NCBI GenBank assembly: GCA_016714045.1
Contig: JADJNY010000005.1
Span: 124,001 to 188,000 of the forward strand
Origin: Planctomycetota bacterium
GTDB taxonomy: Bacteria; Planctomycetota; UBA1135; GCA-002686595
DNA length: 64,000 bases
Direction: 5' to 3'
Within the stretch, counting starts at the first letter, position 1; the number at the start of each line of letters is the position of its first letter. Positions 26,662 to 36,470 of the stretch are shown piece by piece. The translations under genes were made by a program, and so were the position numbers. Under the pieces are notes generated by a model. It saw nothing but the letters and a program-made list of their open reading frames with translations, searched no databases and was not told the DNA's origin.

Positions 26662-26737
26662 GCCCACGTAGCTCAGTTGGCAGAGCAGGTGACTCTTAAT
26701 CATCAGGTCGTAGGTTCGAGCCCTACCGTGGGCACCA
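26662..26737 (+). tRNA. tRNA-Lys (anticodon CUU)
   Basis: 76 bases including CCA. Acceptor GCCCACG pairs with CGTGGGC. Anticodon stem GGTGA/TCATC around CTCTTAA gives CUU. T-arm contains GGTTCGAGCC. Second lysine isoacceptor, 111 bases after the first. Confidence 0.97.
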
Positions 26738-27012
26738 TCCTTCCCCGCGCGTGCGGCCTCCGGGCGAACGGCGGTGGATGCGGAGGAGTGCCGGTCGTGG
26801 GTCGTTGGCGTCGTGCACGATTCCAGCCTCCGGCATAGAATCCGCCGCGAGGGATGAGGTCGTCCGTTCGGTGACGCGCCGAGTCGCTGGATCGAGGACG
26901 TCGGTTCGTCAGCCGATCTCCGTGAAAGCTCGTTGAGGTCGTTCCCGCGAGCATGACGATCCGCGACCGCTGCGCACGATGAGCGAGTGCGCCTCCCCGC
27001 AGGAGGGCTCGC

Positions 27013-30000
27013 ATGTTTGGGACGCTCGCGCTTCTTTCGTTGACGGGTGGGCTCGGTTCCCCGGTTGCCCACGCCTCGGAGTCGTTCGTCGTCGCCTCAG
27101 GGCCGGAGCTCCGCTCGACGGAGCCTCCTGCCCGTGGTTTCGACCTGGCGGGCGAGTCGGAGACCGGCTCGTTCGTCGTGGGCCCAGCTCTCACCCTCTC
27201 CGTGTCGGCCGACGGAGTTCGACTCGCTTTCGCGGCGGATCCGCGCGCGCGGGGTCAGCTCGAGACCGCATCGATCGCGCGCGGTGAGGCGGGCCGTCCC
27301 GCGTCGCGAGCGCTGCGGGTCCTGGCTTCGGACCGCATCGAGATCGATCACGGCGAGTTCGTCGAGTGGTTCCGCCCGGGGCGCGATGCCGTCGAGCAGG
27401 GCTGGACGATCCCCGCACCGCCGCCCGGGGATCGCGGTGAACCGTTGACGGTCCACTTGCATCTGACGGGGGAACTCGGGGCGCGGATCGCGGACGATGG
27501 ACGCTCCGCCACCTTCGTCGATTCGAGGGGGACTCCGCGCGCCAGCTATCGGGGGCTCGTGGCGTTCGATGCCACCGGGACCGAACTCACCGCCGTGCTC
27601 GCGAGCTCGCCCGAGGGCCTCTGCATTCGTGTCGACGACTGCTCCGCCCGCTATCCCGTCACCATCGATCCGTGGATCGGTTCGCCGTTCCAGACTTTGC
27701 GCGGAACTGCGGACGACCAGCGCTTCGGTTTGGCCGTCTCCGGCGCGGGCGATGTCGATGGCGATGGGTTCGGCGACCTCGTCGTCGGGTGCCGAAACCG
27801 CATCGCGTTCTTTCGCGGGGGCCCGAGCGGGATCGCGGGTCCGCCGCAGACGCTGACCTTTGGGGTGACCGGGGTGGGGGTCGCCGTTTCGACCGCCGGC
27901 GACTTCGACGGCGACGGACGCAACGACGTGATCGCGGGGTTGCCGTATGTCGGGTCGTTCCAGGTGCTGGTCCTGGGCGGTTCGCCGGGCGGCCTCGTCC
28001 CGAGCCTCTACCAGTTCGCGCTGGAACCCCAGCTTCCTGGCGGACCGGCGCCGCGGCCAGGTTGGTCCGTCGCTCACCTCGGCGATCTGAACGGCGACGG
28101 GCGGGACGACGTGGCCTTCGGCATCCCGTTCGACAACCCGGCCACGGGCGACGGGACGCGCGTCGGCTCCGTCCGCGTGGTCTTCGGCGGATCGCCGCCC
28201 ACGACGCTGACGATCCAAGCTCCCCCGTCGGCGATCCCCACCGGGTTCGGATGGTCGGTGGCAAAGGGGGGCGACGTCGATGGTGATGGGACCACCGAGC
28301 TCCTCATCGGCGCGCCCTACGCCTACGTGCCGCACTCGACGACGAACGCCGGGCAGTACTACCGCGCGCACTACGCGTCGGGGAGCTTCACCCTGACCGA
28401 GAGCGCGCTCGCGCCCTCGGGCTACGAGCTCGCTCGCAGTCTCGGCGGCGGTGGGGACGTCGAGGGCAACGGGCTCGCCGATGCGATCGTGGGGACCCCG
28501 GGCTACAACGGATCGAGCGGCGGCGCCGTGATCTTCAGCGGTGGCATCTACAACCCCGTGTGGTCCGTCGTGGGCGGAGCCGGAGACGAGGCGGGAGCCT
28601 CCGTCGCGATCGCGGGCGACGTCAACGGCGACGGCTTCGCTGATTACCTCGTCGGTTCGCCCAAGCACGACGCTGGCGTGGGCGAGGGGGGGCGCGCCGA
28701 TCTCTACTTCGGCGGCGCTCCCAATCCATCGAGCACGCCCGCGTTCAGCGTCCTGGGCGACTGGCCGTTCGAGCACCTCGGATACGCCGTCGCGTGCGCG
28801 GGAGATTTGAATGGTGACGGCTACTCCGACTTCGCGATCGGTGCGCCGGACTACGACGATGCGTTCGGCAGCCCGCCGCTCGCGCTCTCGGGCCGCGTGC
28901 TCCTCTACTACGGGCACGCGAACCTCCCCTGGAAACAGACGATCGCGAGCACCCAGAACACAGGTGCGCTGACCCGCACGGGCAGTGCGGTGAGCGGACT
29001 CGGCGACGTGAACGGCGACGGCTTCGACGATGTCGCGATCGGCGCTCCAGGCTGGAGCCAGGGACAGGCAGGTGAAGGGCGCGTGGAGATCCGCCATGGA
29101 TCCGCGGTCGGGCTCGCGAACACGGTCGCATCGGGCCTCGAGAGCAACGTCGCGAACGCAGGCGCGGGCAGTTCGGTCGTCGGCCTCGGAGACTTCGACG
29201 GGGACGGCTACAACGACGTCGCGGTCGGTGCGCCGGGCTACACGAACGGACAACCCGGCGAGGGAGCCGTCCTCATTTATCGGGGTGGAGCCAGCGGAGT
29301 GAGCGTCACGCCCGCCTGGATCCTCGAACGCAACCAAACGGGCGCGCGGTTCGGCGCGGCCCTGGCTCGCGCGGGCGACCTGAACCGCGACGGGTTCCCC
29401 GACCTCGCGGTGGGGGCTCCGGATGCGACGGACACGCTCGCCCAGCAGGGCGAGGTCTGGGTGTACTACGGGTCACCCTTCGGTCCCACGTACCGCCCCC
29501 CGGCGGTGCTGCGCGGGTCCCAAGCCTTCGAGCACTTCGGCGCCGCCGTCGCCGGGATCGGCCGTGGTGACGACGATGCGTTCGACGACCTGGTAATCGG
29601 TGGTCCGGATTTCACGAACGGGGAAGCGGGCGAGGGGATCGTCCACGTCCATCGCGGCGGACCGTCGGGGCTCGACCTCGTGCCTTCGGAGTCGATCGAG
29701 GGCAACTTCCCGGGGATCCACTGGGGTGCCGTGCTTGCCGGGCTCGGCGACGCGAACGGAGATGGCTACGGCGATTTCGCGGTGGGCTGTCCCACCTGTT
29801 TCTCGTCCCTCGCCGAGGAGGGTGAGGTCTGGGTGCTCTACGGCGGGTCCAACGGCCTCGTCACGTACACCGCGTACCAGGGTGGTCAGGCGTTCGCCCA
29901 CTTCGGTGCTGCGGTGACCGGAGCGGGCGACGTCGACGGAAACGGCATCGCCGACATGGTCGTCGGCGCGCCCGACCACGACGTCGTCGCGGTCGGCAGC

Positions 30001-31221
30001 GACGCCGGCCGAGTCTCGATCTTCCTCGGCTATGCCTCGGGCCTCCACCTCGCACCGGCGCAGACGTACGACGGGATTTTTGCAGGGGATCGACTCGGTG
30101 CCGCGGTCGCGGGGACCATGGACGTGAACGGGGATGGGTTCTCCGAGGTCGCGGTAGGCGTGCCGGGCTTCGATCTGGTGGCCGCCGACGGCGGAGCGCT
30201 CTTCGTTTCGAGCGGCAACCCGAGCAGTGGGGACCTGATGCTCTCCGGCACGAAGATCCGTGCGCGACAGATCCGCGGCACGACGCTCGCCTCCGTCGGC
30301 CTCGGGGGGTCGTCGCACCACCCCTCCGCGTTCCGGATCCAAACGACGTGGAGCGGCGCGCTCGTCGCCTCCTCGACGGCTATCGGCCGCGCCCGCGTGC
30401 AGACGCAGCTCCAAGTCGTCGGCACGAACTCGAGCTTCCTGGGAGCGAGCGTTGTGCCCGCGCCGCTTCCGTTCGTGGACACGGGATCAGCGTCGACCGC
30501 TCCGCCGGAGTACACGACCTACTTCTCTTTCCCGCCCTCGGAGTCGGGCTACAAGTGGCGCGTCCGGCTCGCCATCGACGATCCCCTCGTGCCCTACACG
30601 CCGTGGGTGACGATGTCCGGCGCGGCCCAGTCGACCCGGAAGCTCGTGCAGCCGCCGGATTGCGACGGGGATCTGGTCGCGGACCACGTCGAGGTCGTCG
30701 CTGGGACCGCGACGGACGCGAACCACGACTTGCTCCACGACGGGTGCGCGGCCCCCGGCCTCACGTTCTGTCACGGCGACGGGACGGGCACGGCCTGTCC
30801 GTGTGCGAACCACGGCGCCAGCGGCCGCGGTTGCGCGAATTCGGTTCATCCCCTCGGTGCCCTGCTCGCGACCTCCGGCACTCCAAGCGTCGCCAGTGAC
30901 ACCGTGCTCCTCTCGGCTTCCGCACTCACCGGATCTGCGTGCGTGTTCTTCCAGGGAAGCGCGGCGGTCGCTCCGAGCATCGTGGATGACGGACTCGGGT
31001 GCATCGGCGGCACGATCGTTCGTCTCGCGACGAAGCCGGTGGTGAGCGGCACGGCCACCTTCCCGCAGGTGGGGGACCTCCGCGTCAGCGTACGCGGTGC
31101 GATCCCGAGCCTCGGAGGGACGTACTTCTACCAGGCGTTCTATCGCAACGCGGCCTCGGCGTTCTGTCCGCCGGCCACGTCCAATCGAACGAACGGCGCC
31201 GTGATCCCGTGGGCGCCGTGA
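27013..31221 (+). CDS. Secreted FG-GAP (integrin-alpha-like) beta-propeller protein with 14 repeats
   Basis: 1402 aa with a signal peptide (FGTLALLSLTGGLGSPVAHA) and an AGGAGG site before the ATG. After about 220 residues of unassigned N-terminal region come 14 FG-GAP repeats, each with a calcium-binding-type loop such as DVDGDGFGDLVVG, DFDGDGRNDVIAG, DLNGDGYSDFAIG and DANGDGYGDFAVG. Fourteen is twice seven, so two seven-bladed propellers are plausible. A later beta-rich region (about 1070-1240) is followed by a Cys/Gly-rich C-terminal segment (FCHGDGTG, CPCANHG, GCANS), a signature I know from large planctomycete surface proteins. Likely exported and calcium-dependent, perhaps in adhesion. 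The ligand is unknown. Confidence 0.88.
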   Translation: MFGTLALLSLTGGLGSPVAHASESFVVASGPELRSTEPPARGFDLAGESETGSFVVGPALTLSVSADGVRLAFAADPRARGQLETASIARGEAGRPASRALRVLASDRIEIDHGEFVEWFRPGRDAVEQGWTIPAPPPGDRGEPLTVHLHLTGELGARIADDGRSATFVDSRGTPRASYRGLVAFDATGTELTAVLASSPEGLCIRVDDCSARYPVTIDPWIGSPFQTLRGTADDQRFGLAVSGAGDVDGDGFGDLVVGCRNRIAFFRGGPSGIAGPPQTLTFGVTGVGVAVSTAGDFDGDGRNDVIAGLPYVGSFQVLVLGGSPGGLVPSLYQFALEPQLPGGPAPRPGWSVAHLGDLNGDGRDDVAFGIPFDNPATGDGTRVGSVRVVFGGSPPTTLTIQAPPSAIPTGFGWSVAKGGDVDGDGTTELLIGAPYAYVPHSTTNAGQYYRAHYASGSFTLTESALAPSGYELARSLGGGGDVEGNGLADAIVGTPGYNGSSGGAVIFSGGIYNPVWSVVGGAGDEAGASVAIAGDVNGDGFADYLVGSPKHDAGVGEGGRADLYFGGAPNPSSTPAFSVLGDWPFEHLGYAVACAGDLNGDGYSDFAIGAPDYDDAFGSPPLALSGRVLLYYGHANLPWKQTIASTQNTGALTRTGSAVSGLGDVNGDGFDDVAIGAPGWSQGQAGEGRVEIRHGSAVGLANTVASGLESNVANAGAGSSVVGLGDFDGDGYNDVAVGAPGYTNGQPGEGAVLIYRGGASGVSVTPAWILERNQTGARFGAALARAGDLNRDGFPDLAVGAPDATDTLAQQGEVWVYYGSPFGPTYRPPAVLRGSQAFEHFGAAVAGIGRGDDDAFDDLVIGGPDFTNGEAGEGIVHVHRGGPSGLDLVPSESIEGNFPGIHWGAVLAGLGDANGDGYGDFAVGCPTCFSSLAEEGEVWVLYGGSNGLVTYTAYQGGQAFAHFGAAVTGAGDVDGNGIADMVVGAPDHDVVAVGSDAGRVSIFLGYASGLHLAPAQTYDGIFAGDRLGAAVAGTMDVNGDGFSEVAVGVPGFDLVAADGGALFVSSGNPSSGDLMLSGTKIRARQIRGTTLASVGLGGSSHHPSAFRIQTTWSGALVASSTAIGRARVQTQLQVVGTNSSFLGASVVPAPLPFVDTGSASTAPPEYTTYFSFPPSESGYKWRVRLAIDDPLVPYTPWVTMSGAAQSTRKLVQPPDCDGDLVADHVEVVAGTATDANHDLLHDGCAAPGLTFCHGDGTGTACPCANHGASGRGCANSVHPLGALLATSGTPSVASDTVLLSASALTGSACVFFQGSAAVAPSIVDDGLGCIGGTIVRLATKPVVSGTATFPQVGDLRVSVRGAIPSLGGTYFYQAFYRNAASAFCPPATSNRTNGAVIPWAP

Positions 31222-31443
31222 TGGCGTCGAACGATCCCGGCGTGCCGAGCCCACCGGCGGCGTCGAACAGGGCGCTCGCCGACGAGTTGGGTCTCTCTGG
31301 CGATCGGCCTCGAACGAAGGCTGCTGTCGTCGACTCGCGAAAGCGCTGCTCCGACGAGCCGGGTGCGTGAGGCGCGCCGGTCCGGCCCCGTGGTGAGCGG
31401 ACGAGTGATCCCCCTTGGCCGGCACGGAGTCGCAGCGAGCACC

Positions 31444-32838
31444 TCAGGCGAAGAGCTCCGTCACCACCCGCCCGCTGACGTCCGTCAGTCGGAAGTCGCG
31501 GCCCGCCCAGCGATACGTGAGCTGCTCGTGGTCGAGGCCCATCAGCGCCAGGATCGTCGCGTGCAGGTCGTGCACGTGCACCTTGTCGAGCGTCGCGTAG
31601 TAGCCGTAGTCGTCCGTTTCGCCGTAGCTGAACCCGCGCTTCACGCCGCCGCCCGCGAGCCACATCGTGAAGCCGTGCGGGTTGTGGTCGCGACCGTCCG
31701 CGCCCTGCACGGTCGGCGTTCGCCCGAACTCGCCGCCCCACAAGACGAGCGTGTCGTCGAGCAGTCCGCGCGCCTTCAGGTCGGCGAGGAAGCCCGCGAT
31801 CGGCAGGTCGACCTCGCGCGCGTTCGACGCGTGCTGCTCGCGGAGCTTCTCGTGCTGGTCCCACTTGTAGCTGTGCGAGCACTGCACGAAGCGCACGCCC
31901 GCCTCGAGCATGCGGCGCGCCATCAGGCACTGGCGGCCGAAGTTCTCCGTCTTCGGGTCGTCGAGACCGTAGAGCCTCTTCGTCGCGGCGCTCTCGCTCT
32001 CGACGTCGAGCACCTGGGCTGCCTCCGACTGCATGCGGAAGGCGAGCTCGTTCGCGGCGATGCGCGCGCGCAGCGCGTCCTCGTCCGGACGGAGGTCGAG
32101 GTGGCGCCGGTTGAGCTCCTGCACGAGGTCGAGCTGCCGCCGCTGCGCGTCGCGCGACTGCGACGGGTGCTTCAAGAACCGGATCGTCGCGTCGCGCGCG
32201 GGCAGGCTCGCGTTGCCGATCGGCGTGCCCTGGTGCACGCCCGGCAGGAACGCCGCGGACCAGTTGTTCACGCCGCCGTGGCCGAGCGTCGGGCAGATCG
32301 TGACGAAGCCGGGCAGGTTCTGGTTCTCCGTGCCCAGCCCGTAGAGCACCCACGAACCGAGGCTAGGCCGCACGAACGTGTCCGAGCCCGTGTGCAGCTT
32401 GAGCAGCGCGCCGCCGTGCGCTTCGTTCGTGCCGTGGAGCGACTTCACGAAGCACAGGTCGTCGACGTGCTTCGCGACCTCGGGGAAGAGCTCGCTCGCC
32501 CACAGCCCGCTCGCTCCGTGCTGCGCGAACTTCCAAGGCGACCGCATCAGGTTGCCCGTCTGCGCGAACTGGATGCGCGGCTTGGCGAACGGGAGGGGCT
32601 TCCCGTCGTCGCGCTCGAGCAGCGGCTTGTAGTCGAACGTGTCGATCTGACTCGGGCCGCCGTGCATGAAGAGGAAGACGACGCGCTTCGCGCGCGGCGT
32701 GAACACGCGCGCGGCGGCGGGGCCTTCCGCGCCAGCGAGCCCGGCGAACGCGAGCAGCCCGAAGCCCGCGCCGAGCCCGCGCAGGAGCGCGCGTCGATCG
32801 AGGCCGTCGCAGTCGGGGCAGGTCGCGGGATCGTGCAT
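31444..32838 (-). CDS. DUF1501 family protein (sulfatase-like fold), Tat-type signal
   Basis: 464 aa. The N-terminus carries a CPDCDG motif and a twin-arginine-like signal (LDRRALLRGLGAGFGLLAFAGLAGA). The body is DUF1501: VVFLFMHGGPSQIDTFDYKP, HGTNEAHGGALLKLHTG, LVLWGGEFGRTP, GRDHNPHGFTMWLAGGG. The family is structurally related to alkaline phosphatase/sulfatase enzymes and is encoded beside PSD1 proteins across planctomycetes, but its role is unknown. Eight bases separate it from the upstream PSD1 gene, so the two are co-translated. Confidence 0.93.
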   Translation of the reverse strand: MHDPATCPDCDGLDRRALLRGLGAGFGLLAFAGLAGAEGPAAARVFTPRAKRVVFLFMHGGPSQIDTFDYKPLLERDDGKPLPFAKPRIQFAQTGNLMRSPWKFAQHGASGLWASELFPEVAKHVDDLCFVKSLHGTNEAHGGALLKLHTGSDTFVRPSLGSWVLYGLGTENQNLPGFVTICPTLGHGGVNNWSAAFLPGVHQGTPIGNASLPARDATIRFLKHPSQSRDAQRRQLDLVQELNRRHLDLRPDEDALRARIAANELAFRMQSEAAQVLDVESESAATKRLYGLDDPKTENFGRQCLMARRMLEAGVRFVQCSHSYKWDQHEKLREQHASNAREVDLPIAGFLADLKARGLLDDTLVLWGGEFGRTPTVQGADGRDHNPHGFTMWLAGGGVKRGFSYGETDDYGYYATLDKVHVHDLHATILALMGLDHEQLTYRWAGRDFRLTDVSGRVVTELFA

Positions 32839-32846
32839 GGGGCGCG

Positions 32847-35800
32847 TCAGTCGACGTGGAGGAACTCGTTGCTCTGGAAGAGGGCCTGACAGAGCTCGGC
32901 CCACGCGCGTTCGCGGCTCGTCGCGGCCTCCGTTTCGCCCGCGCTGGCGTGCGGGATCGAGGCGGCGAGGTGTCGGTGCGCCGCGGCGAGCTCGTCGGCC
33001 TCCGGTGCGCGCCCGTAGGCGGCGCGCCACGCGCGCACGACGCGCGCGTCGTCGTCCGCGCCCTCCATCGCGAGCAGCGCGCGGCTCCAGACCGTCGCCG
33101 CGTCGATCGCGAGCGGAGCGTTCATGAGGAGGAGCGACTGGCTCGCATCGACGGTCACGGAGCGCGCATCGATCGGCAGGGCCGCATCCGCGTAGTCGAA
33201 GGTCGTGAAGAGGTCGTAGAGCGCGTTGCGCACGACCGGCAGGTAGATCGAGCGCCGCTTCACGTCGTACTGACCGGCGTTCGCCGACTGGTCGTTCGTC
33301 ACGTACCCGCCATTCTCCGTCGCGAGCAGCGAACCGCCCTGCGCGAGGTCGAGTCCGCCCGACACCGAGAGGAGCGCGTCGCGCACCGCCTCCGCTTCGA
33401 GTCGGCGCCGCGGGAAGCGCGCGAGCCAGCGGTGCTCGGGATCGCGTTCGAGCTCGCGCGCGGCGCTCGGCGCGCCCGGCGCGAAGGACGAGCTCGTCCG
33501 GTACGTCGCGGACGTCACGATCAGGCGATGGAGCGCTTTCAGCGAGCCGCCCTGGCGCTGCAGCTCGCGCGCGAGCCAGTCGAGGAGCTCGGGGTGGGAG
33601 GGCGGCGTGCCGCGCCGTCCGAAGTTCGAGGGCGTCGCGACGAGGCCGCGGCCGAAGTGACCCTGCCAGACGCGATTCGCGATCACGCGCCACGTCAGCG
33701 GGTGTTCGGGGTGCGCGAGCCAGCGCGCGAGCTCGAGCCGGCCGCTCCGGTCCGCGGAAATCGGCGGCGCCGGGAGCACGGCGGTGAGCACCGCGGGGAA
33801 GCCGCGCGGCACCGGCTCGCCCGCGAGGTTCAAGTGGCTGCCGCGGACGTGCACGCGCAGGTCTTCGATCGCGCCGTCCGTGACGCCGAGCGCGCGAGCG
33901 AAGGGAGCGGGTGCCGCCTGCTTCAGGCCCGCGGCCTCGGCGTCGAGCGCTTCGAGCTCCGCGCGCGCCGCATCGGGCACCGCACGCGCGGCGAGGCTGC
34001 GCGTCAACGCGAACGGACCGCGCGCGCCGAACGTGAGCTGGCGCAGCTCCTCGAGCCCCGCGTCCGCGAGCGCGCTCGCCGGCGGCGTCGCGGCACGCGC
34101 CGCGTCCCACAGCGTCTCGACCACGCCGAAGACGGCCTGGTAGCGCGCGGCGAGCTCGGAGAGCGAGGCCGGCGCGGGCGCGTCGAGCAGGGCCGCGACG
34201 CTCGGTGCGAGGTCGAGCTCCTGCGCGTCGCGCTTCGCGCGCAGGGCGGCCCAAGCCCCGGCCGCGTCGTCCGCGAACGTCGCGGCGGCGAGGGCGGAGA
34301 GCGCGTGCCACGGGGCGAACACGGGGTCCGCGCCGCGCTCGCGCCGCTCGAGGAACAGCGCCCAGGAGCGCACGAGCTCGGGCTCGAGCTCGAGCTCGAC
34401 GGCGAGGCGCTCGGCCTCCGCGGCGGCGGGCTCGGACTCCGGCGTGAGCAGCAGCGCGTCGAGGTGGGGGAAGTCGCCGGCGCGGTCGAGGCGCACGACG
34501 TTGCGGCCCGGCGCCAGGATCGCCGTCGCGACGCGCGTCCAGCGCTGCGCGTCGGGGAACCAGCCGCCGGTGCGCTCGTCGAGCGCCGTCGGCGCCACGA
34601 CCACGCCGTTCACCGAGACCACGATGGGGCGCGCGGCCTCCGACGCGTGGCGCACTTCGATCGTCCAGGTGCCCGCGGCGTTCGTCGTCACGTCGTACTC
34701 GGCGTACTGTGGGCGCTCGGCGCCGCCGGTGCGCGCGATCGTCGTGACCGGATCGCCCCAATGATCCGCGTCGGTGATCAGGTTGCCGCGCGACGCGGCC
34801 TCCGCCTCGAGGAGGAGCGTGCCGCGCGCCGCGGCGTTCGCGGCGACGAGGTAGCGCGCGAGGTCCTTGCGCCACGCGGCGCCCGCATCGGCCTGCGCGC
34901 GCTCGCGTAGTGTCCTCGCGCGCGCCTCCACGTCGCGCTGGCGCGCGGCATGCGCGTCGCGTGCGGCGATCGCGGGAGCAGGGGCGAGCTCGAGCTCGTT
35001 CCAGCGCGAGACGAAGTCCCGGTTGCCGAGCGTCTTCGTGCTCTGGAACACGCCGGCGAGCGCCGTGTAGTCCCGCTGCGAGATGGGATCGTGCTTGTGG
35101 TCGTGACAGCGCGCGCAGGAGACCGTGAGACCGAGGAACGCCTTGGACGCGACGTCGATCTGCTCGTCGACGGTGTCGCGCTCGAGCTTCACCTTGTCCT
35201 GCTCGGCCAGCATCTTCGGGCCGAGCACGAGGAAGCCCGTCGCCGTGCGCTGCCGCGCGAGCTCCTCCGCGTCCGCCGGCTCCGGCAAGAGGTCGCCCGC
35301 GAGCTGCTGCGTGACGAAGTCGCCGTACGGGAGGTCGCGGTTGAACGCGTCGATCACCCAGTCGCGGTAGCGCCACGCGTGCGCCATCGCCAGGTTCTCG
35401 TCGAGCCCGTTCGAGTCCGCGTAGCGCGCGAGGTCCAGCCACGTGCGCGCCCAGCGCTCGCCATGGCGCGGCGACGCGAGCAGGCGGTCGACGACGCGCT
35501 CGTACGCATCGGGAGCGGGATCGGAGAGGAAGGCCTCCACGTCCGCTTCGGTCGGCGGAAGGCCGACGAGGTCGAACGTGACGCGGCGTAGCAGCGTCCG
35601 ACGATCCGCCTCCTGCGCGGGCGCGAGGCCCTCGGCCTCGAGGCGCGCGAGCACGAAGCGGTCGATCGCCTGGCGCGGCCAGCGCTCGTCGACGACCGCG
35701 GGCGGCGCCGGATCGCCGAGCGGTTGGAAGGCCCAGTGTTCGCTGCGCGCGGCGTCGGGCTGCGCCGCGGCCGGCGCGTCCTCCGCCCGCGGGTCGTGCG

Positions 35801-36140
35801 CGCCGCGGCGCACCCACTCGACGAGGTCGGCGATCTCCCGCTCGGAGAGCTTGGCCTTGGGCGGCATCTGCAGGCTCAGGTCGCCGTAGCGCACCGCGGT
35901 CACCAGCAGGCTCGCGTCCGGGTCTCCGGGGACGAGCACCGCGCCCGAATCGCCGCCGGCCGCGAGCGCCGCGCCCGTGTCGAGCTTCAACCCGCCCTTC
36001 GCCTTGCCCGCCTCGGTCGAGTGGCACTCGTAGCAGTGGGTGACGAACAACGGGCGGATGCGCGCCTCGAAGAACTCCACGTCGCTCGCCGGGGGGGCTT
36101 GGAGCGCGAGCAGCAGGAGGCGGGCCGCCAGGGGGAGCAC
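32847..36140 (-). CDS. PSD1 / DUF1549-DUF1553 planctomycete cytochrome C domain protein
   Basis: 1097 aa from a GTG with a signal peptide (PLAARLLLLALQAPPAS). First comes a planctomycete cytochrome C (PSCyt1) region with CYECH (about residue 36) and LQMPPKAKLS. Then DUF1549 (IDRFVLARLEAEGL, GLPPTEADVEAFL, RHGERWARTWLDLARYADSNG, and a second CxxCH, CARCHDHK, about 343). A central beta region resembling a carbohydrate-binding domain (about 450-560) follows, then DUF1553 (FGRRGTPPSHPELLDWLA, SFRRRRLEAEAVRDALL-like). Two heme sites suggest redox work coupled to the partner DUF1501 protein, for which polysaccharide breakdown has been proposed. Function undemonstrated. Confidence 0.93.
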   Translation of the reverse strand: MLPLAARLLLLALQAPPASDVEFFEARIRPLFVTHCYECHSTEAGKAKGGLKLDTGAALAAGGDSGAVLVPGDPDASLLVTAVRYGDLSLQMPPKAKLSEREIADLVEWVRRGAHDPRAEDAPAAAQPDAARSEHWAFQPLGDPAPPAVVDERWPRQAIDRFVLARLEAEGLAPAQEADRRTLLRRVTFDLVGLPPTEADVEAFLSDPAPDAYERVVDRLLASPRHGERWARTWLDLARYADSNGLDENLAMAHAWRYRDWVIDAFNRDLPYGDFVTQQLAGDLLPEPADAEELARQRTATGFLVLGPKMLAEQDKVKLERDTVDEQIDVASKAFLGLTVSCARCHDHKHDPISQRDYTALAGVFQSTKTLGNRDFVSRWNELELAPAPAIAARDAHAARQRDVEARARTLRERAQADAGAAWRKDLARYLVAANAAARGTLLLEAEAASRGNLITDADHWGDPVTTIARTGGAERPQYAEYDVTTNAAGTWTIEVRHASEAARPIVVSVNGVVVAPTALDERTGGWFPDAQRWTRVATAILAPGRNVVRLDRAGDFPHLDALLLTPESEPAAAEAERLAVELELEPELVRSWALFLERRERGADPVFAPWHALSALAAATFADDAAGAWAALRAKRDAQELDLAPSVAALLDAPAPASLSELAARYQAVFGVVETLWDAARAATPPASALADAGLEELRQLTFGARGPFALTRSLAARAVPDAARAELEALDAEAAGLKQAAPAPFARALGVTDGAIEDLRVHVRGSHLNLAGEPVPRGFPAVLTAVLPAPPISADRSGRLELARWLAHPEHPLTWRVIANRVWQGHFGRGLVATPSNFGRRGTPPSHPELLDWLARELQRQGGSLKALHRLIVTSATYRTSSSFAPGAPSAARELERDPEHRWLARFPRRRLEAEAVRDALLSVSGGLDLAQGGSLLATENGGYVTNDQSANAGQYDVKRRSIYLPVVRNALYDLFTTFDYADAALPIDARSVTVDASQSLLLMNAPLAIDAATVWSRALLAMEGADDDARVVRAWRAAYGRAPEADELAAAHRHLAASIPHASAGETEAATSRERAWAELCQALFQSNEFLHVD

Positions 36141-36290
36141 GCTTCGATCCTATCCGACGCGCCGGCCGGCGCTGGAGGGGAGCTCGCGGCGTTCTCGTCG
36201 CCTTCCGTGGGGGAGTACGGTTTGCGGCCGTGGGGTTCGGAGTGCGGCCGGGCTCCGATCGGCGGGGCGCGGTCGCAATCGCGTCGCTCC
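36141..36290. other. Upstream region of the PSD1 gene
   Basis: About 150 bases that must carry the PSD1/DUF1501 promoter (minus strand). A TAGGAT-like -10 lies near 36147-36152 but no matching -35 is evident. No gene. Confidence 0.35.
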
Positions 36291-36470
36291 GCCTCGATCC
36301 GGCTCGACCTGGCTCGATCAGCTTCGATCGGCTTCGATCCGGCGCGTTCCGACTCGTTCCGGCGCGATCCGGCGCGATCCGGCGCAATCCGGCGCGATCA
36401 GGCGCGATCAGGCGCGATCAGGCGCGATCAGGCGCGATCAGGCGCGATCAGGCGCGATCAGGCGCGATCA
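36291..36470. repeat. 10-bp minisatellite, about 18 units
   Basis: Decameric tandem array. The last eight copies (36391-36470) are identical GGCGCGATCA. The three before end in ATCC, and about seven diverged copies (GGCTCGATCA, GCTTCGATCC and similar) extend left to about 36291. The gradient from perfect to decayed copies implies recent expansion at the right end. The final TCA (36468-36470) is the stop codon of the minus-strand membrane protein gene. Confidence 0.95.

Noticed and set aside
36291..36470. CRISPR array
   Set aside because: The units are 10 bp with no spacers between them and no cas genes nearby. It is a tandem minisatellite.
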